Shown piece after piece: positions 1 through 5,411 of a stretch of 5,411 bases of DNA. The DNA lies in NCBI GenBank assembly GCA_947629295.1, contig CANRDH010000120.1, positions 1 through 5,411 of the forward strand. The letters are read 5' to 3'. The DNA comes from an uncultured Clostridia bacterium (lineage in GTDB: Bacteria; Bacillota; Clostridia; Oscillospirales; Acutalibacteraceae). Below the pieces are notes generated by a model. The model had not been told where the DNA came from. It saw only the letters and a list, made by a program, of their open reading frames with translations, and did not search any database. Both the position numbers and the translations under genes were made by a program. Each line of letters starts with the position of its first letter. Position 1 is the first letter of the stretch.

Positions 1-63
1 TATAAAGAAAGCGGTGTTACAGCTCCGACGATAAATTGTGAATACATAGAATTGAGAAAATAA
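1..63 (+). CDS. C-terminal tail of an upstream gene (partial, unidentified)
   Basis: Frame 1 is open from the first base to a TAA at 61-63 and encodes 20 residues ending in CEYIELRK. The reading frame stops about 20 bp before a hairpin that looks like a terminator, as expected for a gene end. No motif is visible and the family cannot be named. A short open frame at a window edge can occur by chance, so the call rests mainly on its position just before the terminator and on the strand shared with the neighbouring genes. Confidence 0.5.
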   Translation, partial: YKESGVTAPTINCEYIELRK

Positions 64-82
64 TACTATATTACGAATTGTG

Positions 83-126
83 GCTAATTTCGGTAAACTG
101 AAAATTATTCGGTTTACCGTTTTAGC
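83..126 (+). terminator. Probable intrinsic terminator of the upstream gene
   Basis: CGGTAAAC (91-98) is a perfect inverted repeat of GTTTACCG (112-119). The helix continues inward through a T-G wobble and three more pairs (100-102 with 108-110), leaving a short A/T loop. A second five-pair helix (83-87 with 122-126) forms below a small internal loop. A TTTT run follows the main stem at 120-123. The T-run is short, so termination may be only partial. It lies between the TAA at 61-63 and the promoter at 140, which suits a boundary between two transcription units. Confidence 0.65.
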
Positions 127-139
127 TATCAAATTATTA

Positions 140-168
140 TTGACAGCAGTTGATTTATATGCGATAAT
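140..168 (+). promoter_or_regulatory. Sigma-A promoter of the lipoprotein/ABC operon
   Basis: A perfect -35 box TTGACA (140-145) is separated by exactly 17 bp from GATAAT (163-168), one mismatch from the TATAAT consensus. Transcription would begin near 174-176, giving a leader of about 42 nt before the first start codon. The leader has room for the ribosome binding site but not for a riboswitch or attenuator. No clear operator overlaps the promoter, so from sequence alone it looks strong and possibly constitutive. Confidence 0.85.
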
Positions 169-216
169 GTAAAACGATAGCATAGCCATATAAAGTGTGA
201 TTCTGGAGGTTTAATT

Positions 217-1362
217 ATGAAATTCTCGAAAAAATGCATTTCCATTTTACTCACCGCAGCTTGTCTGTGTGTATCTGCCGTTGGATGTTCGCAGGAAAAT
301 GAAAAGGATACAAGTAATACAATGTCAACCGCTGAGTCCGGAACAGATCCACATGTGGATGCGGAATATTTTAAAGTACTTCCCGGGAAATTAAAGGATG
401 ATTATGTAATCTGCCCGAATAAAGCAAATCTTGAGATTTCTAAAGATTGTACTATGCAGTCGGTTTACAGCTTTGACATTATATCGACTGAATCATTGGA
501 GGACAGTGACATAAAGGTTGAAATAGACACTAATATACCTTATTATCTGATACTTAAGGACTCTGTTGAATCGAAGGAAAAGTTTGAGCGGAATGTATGT
601 CTTCAGTATAACGACTTTGACTGGAAAAAATATAATGATTTGATGTCGAATTCCGAACAGAAAGAATATTTGGAAATAGATAACAAAATCAATGAAGAAT
701 ACGATAGTCTTACCGATGATCAATTCCCGCATTTTTATGAAAAAAGATGCAGCGTCCAATTTGATATAGACGATCTTGTGGGGGAACCGATCATAAACGA
801 GATGAAGGTTAATGTCAAGGACAAATCTTACAATATTGATGTGGGAGAAATCAAGTTTTCTGAAAACCTTACGGAGAAAGGAGATTACGGAGAATATGAC
901 TTGTTATTTAACTCTGCAGGCATTATAGGTTATGATCTTGGAATCAGCAAAGATGGTATAATATCCCTTCCGCCGAGAGAAGCAGAAATCAAAAATGATA
1001 TTAAGATAAAGGATATACGACTTAACAACAGATCCGAAACTATATCTGTGGATACAGTCAGCATCGATATTGAGGACGAAGATGCTTCGTATAATCAGGT
1101 ATGGAAAAAAGGAAAAGATCTGGAATTGAGTAAGGGCTCAAAAGCAACGTTTAATTTTGCAATCAAGGATACCGCCTTTGAAAAAACACTCAATTATGCT
1201 GTGAATATTTATATAGTAATCGAATATGAATCCGGCGGCAAAAACTATATAGCAGAAGTTCAGGCAGATTGCGAAGGTACCTTAAATTCGCACATATTGT
1301 ATGCTATCTATAATGATAATATAGATTTCGGGTCATATTGTGAATATGTTGATGTCGCATAG
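217..1362 (+). CDS. Lipoprotein of unknown family, first gene of an ABC exporter operon
   Basis: A 381-residue protein that should be lipidated and held on the outer face of the cytoplasmic membrane. It starts with MKFSKK, has a hydrophobic stretch at about residues 8-23, then a lipobox A-V-G-C with the lipidated cysteine at 24. Residues 25-48 form a Ser/Thr/Asp/Glu-rich linker. The rest has no motif I recognise. About residues 50-130 and 180-355 alternate hydrophobic and charged positions as beta-sandwich domains do, and about 135-175 is charged and probably helical. The start is fixed by GGAGG at 205-209, seven bases before the ATG. Thirteen bases separate its stop from the adaptor gene, so it is almost certainly co-transcribed with it. 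By position it may be a substrate-binding, chaperone or specificity component of the transporter. That role is inferred from context, not from homology. Confidence 0.9.
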   Translation: MKFSKKCISILLTAACLCVSAVGCSQENEKDTSNTMSTAESGTDPHVDAEYFKVLPGKLKDDYVICPNKANLEISKDCTMQSVYSFDIISTESLEDSDIKVEIDTNIPYYLILKDSVESKEKFERNVCLQYNDFDWKKYNDLMSNSEQKEYLEIDNKINEEYDSLTDDQFPHFYEKRCSVQFDIDDLVGEPIINEMKVNVKDKSYNIDVGEIKFSENLTEKGDYGEYDLLFNSAGIIGYDLGISKDGIISLPPREAEIKNDIKIKDIRLNNRSETISVDTVSIDIEDEDASYNQVWKKGKDLELSKGSKATFNFAIKDTAFEKTLNYAVNIYIVIEYESGGKNYIAEVQADCEGTLNSHILYAIYNDNIDFGSYCEYVDVA

Positions 1363-1375
1363 AGAAGAGGAGAAT

Positions 1376-2224
1376 ATGAAAGTCAAAAAATTACTTATAA
1401 GATTGGGAGTATTTTTGTTCTTTGCGGTTTTGATGATATTGCCTGTTATAATGATGATCAGATTATCGGATCAGGAGATGTCAAAATACGAGGTTGATAC
1501 AGCCTTTGAATTTAAGGAAGCCGCGTACGGAGAACCGAAAACTGTTTCCCGTGCAGATGTTAAAATGTACTATACATTCTCGGGTACCGTCACAAGTGAT
1601 ACATACAAATATATCAGATTTGCCGAAAACGATAACTCGACTGTCACTGCTGTTGTCGGTATAGGTGATGAGGTATTTAAGGATAAAGTAGTGGCATATA
1701 TCGGAGACAAAGCCGTAAAGTCCGAATATAACGGCATAGTTGAAGATGTTGACCCGACACCGGGCGGATCAGTAAAGGTGCGTTCATTTGATAATCTCAA
1801 ATTAACCTGTTATTCTGATTTATCAACTATAAATAAGATAAGAGAGTGTAAGGACCTTCAACTGGAAAACGGCAATAAAGTCAAAATAGAGGAAATATCA
1901 AATCTTATTGTTGACAATAAAGTTAAAATTGTTTTTTACGTTGAAGATATGGATTATTTATACGGTCAGGAAATCAATGACCTGAAAATATACACGGGCA
2001 AGGTATACAGTGATGTATTAGTGATAGATAAAAACTGCGTATATACAAAGCCGGAGGATAATAAAAAATATGTCCGGGTACTGGATGATAATTTTTATTT
2101 TGTCAGAGAGCAAGAGGTAGAAATCGGATTTGAAACAGAAGAGCTTGTATGTGTATTGAATATTGATGAAGATACAATCTGTGACCCCGGCTATAAGGAA
2201 TTTGTCGAAACTAAAGAGGATTAA
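1376..2224 (+). CDS. Membrane-anchored adaptor, MacA/HlyD-like membrane fusion protein (compact form)
   Basis: A 282-residue protein with one N-terminal membrane span (about 6-29, after MKVKK) and the remainder outside the cell. Residues 66-72 (YTFSGTV) match the start of the adaptor beta domain. Residues 88-135 resemble one lipoyl/biotinyl-like domain: the IGDEVFKDKVVAYIGD half leads through a short turn into YNGIVEDV and PGGSVKV. Residues 213-251 (DVLVIDKNCVY, KKYVRVLDD, EVEIGF) match the C-terminal beta-barrel/membrane-proximal pattern of MacA and YknX proteins. The long coiled-coil hairpin usually inserted between the lipoyl halves is missing. An in-frame ATG lies 36 bases upstream, inside the lipoprotein gene. 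The ATG at 1376 is preferred because GAGGAG at 1367-1372 precedes it and the protein then begins with a normal signal anchor. Family assignment is from pattern recognition and is moderately secure; the exact partner is inferred. Confidence 0.8.
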   Translation: MKVKKLLIRLGVFLFFAVLMILPVIMMIRLSDQEMSKYEVDTAFEFKEAAYGEPKTVSRADVKMYYTFSGTVTSDTYKYIRFAENDNSTVTAVVGIGDEVFKDKVVAYIGDKAVKSEYNGIVEDVDPTPGGSVKVRSFDNLKLTCYSDLSTINKIRECKDLQLENGNKVKIEEISNLIVDNKVKIVFYVEDMDYLYGQEINDLKIYTGKVYSDVLVIDKNCVYTKPEDNKKYVRVLDDNFYFVREQEVEIGFETEELVCVLNIDEDTICDPGYKEFVETKED

Positions 2225-2225
2225 T

Positions 2226-2876
2226 ATGGTTAAAGATATAAATATAGAACTTAGCGGCATAAAAAAGAGCTATGATAAACCTGTCCTCAAAGATATCTGT
2301 CTGAGCGTTACAAATTACAGTTATGTTACAATAGTCGGAAAGTCCGGCTCGGGTAAGTCAACCCTGATGAATATTTTAGGTCTTATCGAAGGCTTTGACG
2401 GGGGGATATACAGGTTTAACGATACTGTAATAAAAAAAGGTAAGGATTATTCAAAATTGAGATATGAAAATATAGGCTTTATATTCCAATCGTATAACCT
2501 TATACCGACTCTTACATGCAGAGAAAATATAATGCTTCCGTTAGTATATTCGTCAAAGCAATCCGGTAGTTTAGATGAAATAATTGAATCTCTCGATATA
2601 GCCGATCTTCTCGATAAGAAGGTTACCGTACTCAGCGGGGGAGAAAAGCAAAGGGTTGCAATAGCACGTGCATTGCTGTTGAATCCGTCACTTATAATAG
2701 CAGATGAACCGACAGGGAATCTTGACCCGGTTAATACCAAGATTGTTCTCGACTTGCTTGAAAAGGAGAATAAAAAGGGCAGAGCTGTTATTATGATCAC
2801 ACATGATGATACAATAGCAAGGGAAGCCAGAAAAGTATATAGATTAGAAAATGGTGTTTTGCATGAGAATTATTAA
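2226..2876 (+). CDS. ABC transporter ATP-binding protein, MacB/LolD (FtsE-like) type
   Basis: A 216-residue cytoplasmic ATPase of the usual length for a single nucleotide-binding domain. All expected motifs are present: Walker A GKSGSGKST at 38-46, Q-loop glutamine 88 in IFQSYNLIPTLT, signature LSGGE at 136-140 followed by KQRVAIARAL, Walker B LIIADE at 156-161, D-loop GNLD at 164-167 and switch histidine 193 in ITHD. The FQ.YNL.P.LT.REN segment and ADEPTGNLD are typical of the subfamily that pairs with FtsX/MacB-fold permeases, so it should power the downstream permease. The ATG at 2226 is one base after the adaptor stop and has GAGG at 2216-2219 with six bases of spacing. A start 63 bases upstream would add residues unlike the family and is rejected. 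No catalytic residue is missing. Confidence 0.96.
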   Translation: MVKDINIELSGIKKSYDKPVLKDICLSVTNYSYVTIVGKSGSGKSTLMNILGLIEGFDGGIYRFNDTVIKKGKDYSKLRYENIGFIFQSYNLIPTLTCRENIMLPLVYSSKQSGSLDEIIESLDIADLLDKKVTVLSGGEKQRVAIARALLLNPSLIIADEPTGNLDPVNTKIVLDLLEKENKKGRAVIMITHDDTIAREARKVYRLENGVLHENY

Positions 2877-4044
2877 ACATTCTTTTTTAATGATCGAAAA
2901 GACATTTAATAATTATTTATTATTGTCTGTTACAGCTTTTTTATCATTTGCCATGATGTTCGGTTATTTGATTTATACGGATTCCGAAAGCTATAATAAG
3001 TATAAAGATTTGTTTGCTGTCAATCCGAATGTAATTTTTTCCTATAACGATGCCCAAAGTAAAAATGAATTGAGAGCGGTAACAAAACAGTTGGATAAAT
3101 TGTCTGACACTCATTATTATTATATGAAACAGTGTGTTGCTCAGACATCCTTCGGAAAGGAATGCGAGGTTCGTTTTATACCGAGTTATGTATGGGGATT
3201 ATATATGACTTCAGATAATAGCGAGGTTGGAACTTCGAGAGCAATGATAAACGGTAAACACGAAGTTTCAATCGGTGTCAATGAAGCTTTGGTTTCCGAG
3301 CAGGTTTATAACAGCATAAAACCCGACAAAGACGGAAAAAAACAATTAAAATTGATTTTTACAAATGATGAAGGAAAAAGAGTATTGAGGAAATATGATG
3401 TTGCAGCTGCGTATTCGGATCTGAATGAGTATCATGATGATCTTGAAACGAGTTACTCTATTGGTGCTGTGTATTTGAATATCGGTTCCGTTGATGAAGG
3501 TGAATGCGGTATAATAAATTTAGCTCTTTTTATATATACCGAACAAAAAGACTTTGTCATACAACAACTGAGAAAATCGGATGTTGCGTGTATGGAAGTT
3601 TATACAACACAAAATCAGGCCGTCCTGGATATTAAGAACGGCATCATGAATAAATACATAATTGCAGCGGTACTGTTTATTCTGCTTGGCATTAACCTTT
3701 ATAGTTCCTTCACAAATGCTCTGAATGACAGAAAGTTTGAAATCGGTGTTAAAAGAGCGATAGGGGCAAAAAAAAGCAGCATAATGTTACAGTTTGTTAT
3801 AGAAGGATTTACTGTAATGCTTGCAAATACCTTATTGTCCGTATGGGCTGTGCTGAACCTTATGAATGTATATAAATTCGTTAAGGAAATCGTTTTTAAT
3901 GAAAAATATATAGTGACAATAAATACAGAATCGTTAATTCTGTTTGTTGTTTTTACATTCTTCCTGACATTGATATTCAGCTTATTGTTTGCATATAAGA
4001 GTACTAAAGTAGAAATAGTAAAATATCTGAAAGAGGAATTGTAA
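2863..4044 (+). CDS. ABC transporter permease, FtsX/MacB-like
   Basis: A 393-residue membrane protein with MacB topology: one span near the N-terminus (about 18-38), a large outside domain (about 40-262), then three spans (about 266-283, 307-336 and 358-379). The FtsX-domain hallmark is clear at 294-320, EIGVKRAIGAKKSS followed by FVIEGF, which matches the E-G-x-x-R-A-x-G-A pattern of the cytoplasmic coupling helix. The C-terminus (STKVEIVKYLKEEL) matches the usual end of these permeases. In this superfamily the protein forms a dimer and passes ATP-driven movement to the outside domain and the adaptor. Two starts are possible, ATG at 2851 and at 2863. The second gives the family-like MRIIKHSFL and a 14-nt overlap with the ATPase gene. 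Neither has a good ribosome binding site, so translation is probably coupled to the ATPase gene. Confidence 0.93.
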   Translation: MRIIKHSFLMIEKTFNNYLLLSVTAFLSFAMMFGYLIYTDSESYNKYKDLFAVNPNVIFSYNDAQSKNELRAVTKQLDKLSDTHYYYMKQCVAQTSFGKECEVRFIPSYVWGLYMTSDNSEVGTSRAMINGKHEVSIGVNEALVSEQVYNSIKPDKDGKKQLKLIFTNDEGKRVLRKYDVAAAYSDLNEYHDDLETSYSIGAVYLNIGSVDEGECGIINLALFIYTEQKDFVIQQLRKSDVACMEVYTTQNQAVLDIKNGIMNKYIIAAVLFILLGINLYSSFTNALNDRKFEIGVKRAIGAKKSSIMLQFVIEGFTVMLANTLLSVWAVLNLMNVYKFVKEIVFNEKYIVTINTESLILFVVFTFFLTLIFSLLFAYKSTKVEIVKYLKEEL

Positions 4045-4085
4045 ATTCAGGCGGAAGTTGCTCTGATATCTATTGTAAATATTAC

Positions 4086-4136
4086 CAGACCCTCGGGAGC
4101 CGGACCGGAATCCGGTTTCTGAGGGTCTGCTCTTTT
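4086..4136 (+). terminator. Strong intrinsic terminator of the ABC operon
   Basis: Bases 4086-4104 pair with 4111-4129 in an unbroken 19-bp helix with three G-T wobbles. The lower nine pairs (CAGACCCTC with GAGGGTCTG) are perfect, and the loop is six bases (4105-4110). CTCTTTT follows at 4130-4136. An alternative inner fold pairs 4104-4108 with 4112-4116. The bases before the stem do not give a good T-run on the opposite strand, so it works mainly for + strand transcripts. It begins 41 bp after the permease stop. Confidence 0.92.
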
Positions 4137-4154
4137 ACGGCTGAAATCCGGTCG

Positions 4155-4183
4155 GAAAATTCCGGGAATTAATAAGAATTTTC
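4155..4183. repeat. Small A/T-rich inverted repeat and overlapping palindrome in the intergenic gap
   Basis: GAAAATTC (4155-4162) is a perfect 8-base inverted repeat of GAATTTTC (4176-4183), with a 13-base loop. Overlapping it, AATTCCGGGAATT (4158-4170) is a 6+1+6 palindrome. The site lies 76 bp upstream of the -35 box at 4259. It could be a protein-binding site or a weak hairpin, but short A/T-rich symmetry is common by chance in such DNA. The rest of the 4045-4350 gap holds only the terminator, the promoter at 4259-4287 and the ribosome binding site at 4338-4343. I see no RNA gene or credible small ORF there. Confidence 0.3.
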
Positions 4184-4258
4184 ATTAGGTTAAAAACAGC
4201 AAGGCTTTAGTAGAAAATGAGTGAAACTTGCGTATAATTTACAGAGCATAACAAACTA

Positions 4259-4287
4259 TTGTAATTTGAGGAAATATGCGGTATAAT
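4259..4287 (+). promoter_or_regulatory. Sigma-A promoter of the aldolase gene
   Basis: TTGTAA (4259-4264, four of six consensus bases) is followed after exactly 17 bp by a perfect TATAAT (4282-4287). Transcription would start near 4293-4295, leaving a leader of about 57 nt before the ATG at 4351. This start point lies downstream of the in-frame ATG at 4276, which therefore cannot be the start on this transcript. Confidence 0.75.
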
Positions 4288-4337
4288 TGGTATTGTAAAA
4301 TAATGCGTGAGCATATATTTATTAAGATTAGAAATTC

Positions 4338-4343
4338 GGAGGA
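4338..4343 (+). promoter_or_regulatory. Ribosome binding site that fixes the aldolase start
   Basis: GGAGGA lies seven bases before the ATG at 4351. It gives a 326-residue protein rather than the 351 residues obtained from the ATG at 4276, which has only a weak GAGG at 4268-4271 close by and precedes the predicted transcription start. Confidence 0.85.
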
Positions 4344-4350
4344 AATTAAA

Positions 4351-5331
4351 ATGCAGAAAAAAGGCGAACTGGTATCGTTCAGACCTGATATCAAGGTTAT
4401 TGATTGTACATTGAGGGACGGAGGACTTGTAAATGATTTTGCGTTTACTGACGAATTTGTACATGATCTGTACAGGACAAATATTGAAGCAGGAATAGAC
4501 TATATGGAATTCGGTTACAAGGCAGACAGGGATATGTTTAATGAAAATAAATTCGGCAAATGGAAATTCTGTAATGATGATGATATACGCAAGGTTGTAG
4601 GCGATAATGATACAGACCTGAAAATATCCGTTATGGCTGATGTCGGAAGAACCAATTTCAAGAGGGATATCATAAATAAGGCGGACAGTCCTATTGATTT
4701 GGTGCGTGTTGCTACATATATCAATACCATACCTGCGGCTATTGAGATTGTGGAATACTGCAAGAATAAGGGTTATGAAACGACAATTAATATAATGGCT
4801 ATATCAAAGTCAAATGACAGTGATCTCGAGGACGGTCTTGAGATAATCGGAAAGAGCTGTGTTGACATGGTTTATATAGTTGACAGCTATGGTTCGCTTT
4901 ATCCCGAACAGATGCGCAGACTTGCCGAAAAATATCTTGAAATGGGCGATAAGTATAACAAGAAAATAGGTATTCACGCTCATAACAATCAACAGCTTGC
5001 TTTTGCCAATACAATAGAAGCTCTTACAATGGGTGTAAGCTATCTTGATTCAACGGTCAGCAGTATGGGACGTGGAGCAGGTAACTGTCCGACTGAGCTT
5101 CTTCTCGGTTTTCTGAAAAATCCCAAGTATCACATTACACCCGTACTTGAATTTATCGAGAAGCACATAAACAAGCTGAAAGCAGACGGCGTTGTATGGG
5201 GTTATGACATACCATATCTTCTCACAGGCAGGCTCAATCAGCACCCGAGGGATGCAATTCAATTTACTGCCGACAAGAGAACGGATTACGCCGATTTCTT
5301 CCGCTACCTCTACGACAAAGACGTCTTTTGA
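4351..5331 (+). CDS. DRE-TIM metallolyase / HMGL-like aldolase
   Basis: A 326-residue soluble TIM-barrel enzyme related to 4-hydroxy-2-oxovalerate aldolase, HMG-CoA lyase and 2-isopropylmalate synthase. Strand 1 carries the family signature DCTLRDGG (18-25), with Arg22 as predicted catalytic base or enolate stabiliser and Asp23 as metal ligand. The other metal ligands are His209 and His211 in IHAHNN. VDSYGSLYPEQM (177-188) is the typical D-x-x-G-x-x-x-P strand, and SMGRGAGNCPTE (238-249) resembles the G-x-G-x-GAGN loop of DmpG-type aldolases. The active site looks intact, and a divalent metal such as Mn or Mg is expected. The tail with WGYDIPYLLTG and LNQHPRDA (283-302) differs from the CoA-dependent and DmpF-coupled enzymes and fits a group usually annotated only as aldolase catalytic domain proteins. 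The substrate is unknown, probably a 2-oxo acid or its aldol product. Its own promoter and terminator-free junction with the next gene suggest an operon with that gene. Confidence 0.9.
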   Translation: MQKKGELVSFRPDIKVIDCTLRDGGLVNDFAFTDEFVHDLYRTNIEAGIDYMEFGYKADRDMFNENKFGKWKFCNDDDIRKVVGDNDTDLKISVMADVGRTNFKRDIINKADSPIDLVRVATYINTIPAAIEIVEYCKNKGYETTINIMAISKSNDSDLEDGLEIIGKSCVDMVYIVDSYGSLYPEQMRRLAEKYLEMGDKYNKKIGIHAHNNQQLAFANTIEALTMGVSYLDSTVSSMGRGAGNCPTELLLGFLKNPKYHITPVLEFIEKHINKLKADGVVWGYDIPYLLTGRLNQHPRDAIQFTADKRTDYADFFRYLYDKDVF

Positions 5332-5364
5332 TTTTTTGTTCTGACCATTTAGGGGGAGTGTATT

Positions 5365-5411
5365 ATGACACTTGAAAAACTTCTTGCAAAACTTGATTAT
5401 ACCGTTGTTTC
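5365..5411 (+). CDS. murE: Probable MurE, UDP-MurNAc-peptide synthetase (N-terminal fragment)
   Basis: Fifteen complete codons are visible before the window ends, reading MTLEKLLAKLDYTVV. AGGGGGAG at 5351-5358 gives a strong ribosome binding site six bases before the ATG. The pattern M-x-L-x-x-LL-x-x-L-x-Y-x-V is how many Firmicutes MurE proteins begin; MurE adds the third amino acid (L-lysine or meso-diaminopimelate) to the peptidoglycan stem in the cytoplasm. No catalytic motif is inside the window, so the name rests on the N-terminus alone and could be wrong. The gene begins 33 bp after the aldolase stop. Confidence 0.5.
   Translation, partial: MTLEKLLAKLDYTVV

Larger units (their letters stand above)
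140..4136 (+). other. Predicted transcription unit: lipoprotein - adaptor - ATPase - permease
   Basis: Four same-strand genes lie between a near-consensus promoter (140-168) and a strong terminator (4086-4136). Junctions are 13 nt, 1 nt and a 14-nt overlap, with no internal hairpin plus T-run and no internal promoter that I could find. The arrangement supports one mRNA and one functional complex at the membrane. The order adaptor, ATPase, permease is the usual one for MacAB/YknXYZ-like systems; the lipoprotein in first position is the extra element. Confidence 0.8.

Noticed and set aside
125..181. GCTATC (125-130) and GATAGC (176-181) flanking the promoter, and a tandem ATAGC at 177-186, as an operator
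   Set aside because: Six-base matches 45 bp apart and a five-base tandem are expected by chance, and the left copy is already part of the terminator stem.
1340..1375. Upstream in-frame start for the adaptor gene
   Set aside because: It would add 12 hydrophilic residues before the signal anchor and overlap the lipoprotein gene, whereas the ATG at 1376 has a ribosome binding site.
2163..2225. Upstream in-frame start for the ATPase gene
   Set aside because: The 21 extra residues lie within the adaptor gene, do not resemble ABC ATPase N-termini, and the ATG at 2226 has its own ribosome binding site.
2447..2800. Minus-strand open frames, for example opposite the ATPase (2447-2800), the lipoprotein (493-759) and the aldolase (4515-4763)
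   Set aside because: They lie antisense to well-supported genes, have no promoter or ribosome binding site that I can see, and their translations show no recognisable domain.
4217..4237. Tiny ORF (ATG AGT GAA ACT TGC GTA TAA) as a possible exported peptide
   Set aside because: Only six codons, no ribosome binding site, and it lies upstream of the only good promoter in the gap.
4233..4238. A second perfect TATAAT upstream of the aldolase gene
   Set aside because: No acceptable -35 box lies 16-18 bp upstream (the bases read like GTAGAA) and there is no TGn extension, while the TATAAT at 4282 has a -35 box at ideal spacing.
4276..4350. N-terminal extension of the aldolase from the ATG at 4276
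   Set aside because: It overlaps the predicted -10 region and lies upstream of the predicted transcription start. The ATG at 4351 has a strong GGAGGA and gives a family-like N-terminus.
5317..5337. AAAGACGTCTTT palindrome followed by a T-run at the end of the aldolase gene, as a terminator
   Set aside because: The 12-base palindrome has no room for a loop, so at most three or four weak pairs could form; this is not a credible terminator.

Overview
The window looks like chromosomal DNA from a low-GC Gram-positive anaerobe of the Clostridia, probably Ruminococcus or a relative in Oscillospiraceae. This rests on AT-rich coding sequence, strong GGAGG-type ribosome binding sites, near-consensus sigma-A promoters, a type II lipoprotein signal and gene content. 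It is an inference, not a taxonomic assignment. All supported genes are on the + strand.

Layout. Bases 1-63 hold the last 20 codons of an upstream gene, followed by a hairpin that probably terminates it (83-126). A near-perfect sigma-A promoter (TTGACA, 17 bp, GATAAT; 140-168) then drives a tight four-gene operon: a 381-residue lipoprotein of unknown family (217-1362), a membrane-anchored adaptor resembling MacA/HlyD membrane fusion proteins (1376-2224), a MacB/LolD-type ABC ATPase (2226-2876) and an FtsX/MacB-type permease (2863-4044). Junctions are +13 nt, +1 nt and a 14-nt overlap. A 19-bp GC-rich hairpin with a U-rich tail (4086-4136) closes the unit.

The 306-bp gap after the permease (4045-4350) holds that terminator, a small A/T-rich inverted repeat and a second promoter (TTGTAA, 17 bp, TATAAT; 4259-4287). 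This promoter reads into a DRE-TIM metallolyase/HMGL-like aldolase (4351-5331). The next start codon, at 5365, follows 33 nt later with no convincing terminator. Its 15 complete codons look like the N-terminus of MurE, the UDP-MurNAc-peptide synthetase.

How the genes may work together. ATPase, permease and adaptor together match the MacAB/YknXYZ type of extracytoplasmic transporter, in which the permease has four membrane spans and a large outside domain and acts by mechanotransmission. The lipoprotein would sit on the outer face of the same membrane and is the part most likely to set substrate or partner specificity. The substrate cannot be read from the sequence. Peptide export, antimicrobial-peptide resistance and envelope-lipoprotein handling are all possible. 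The most unusual points are the adaptor, whose lipoyl-like domain lacks the long coiled-coil hairpin of MacA, and the unknown lipoprotein. The aldolase/murE pair appears to be a separate transcription unit.
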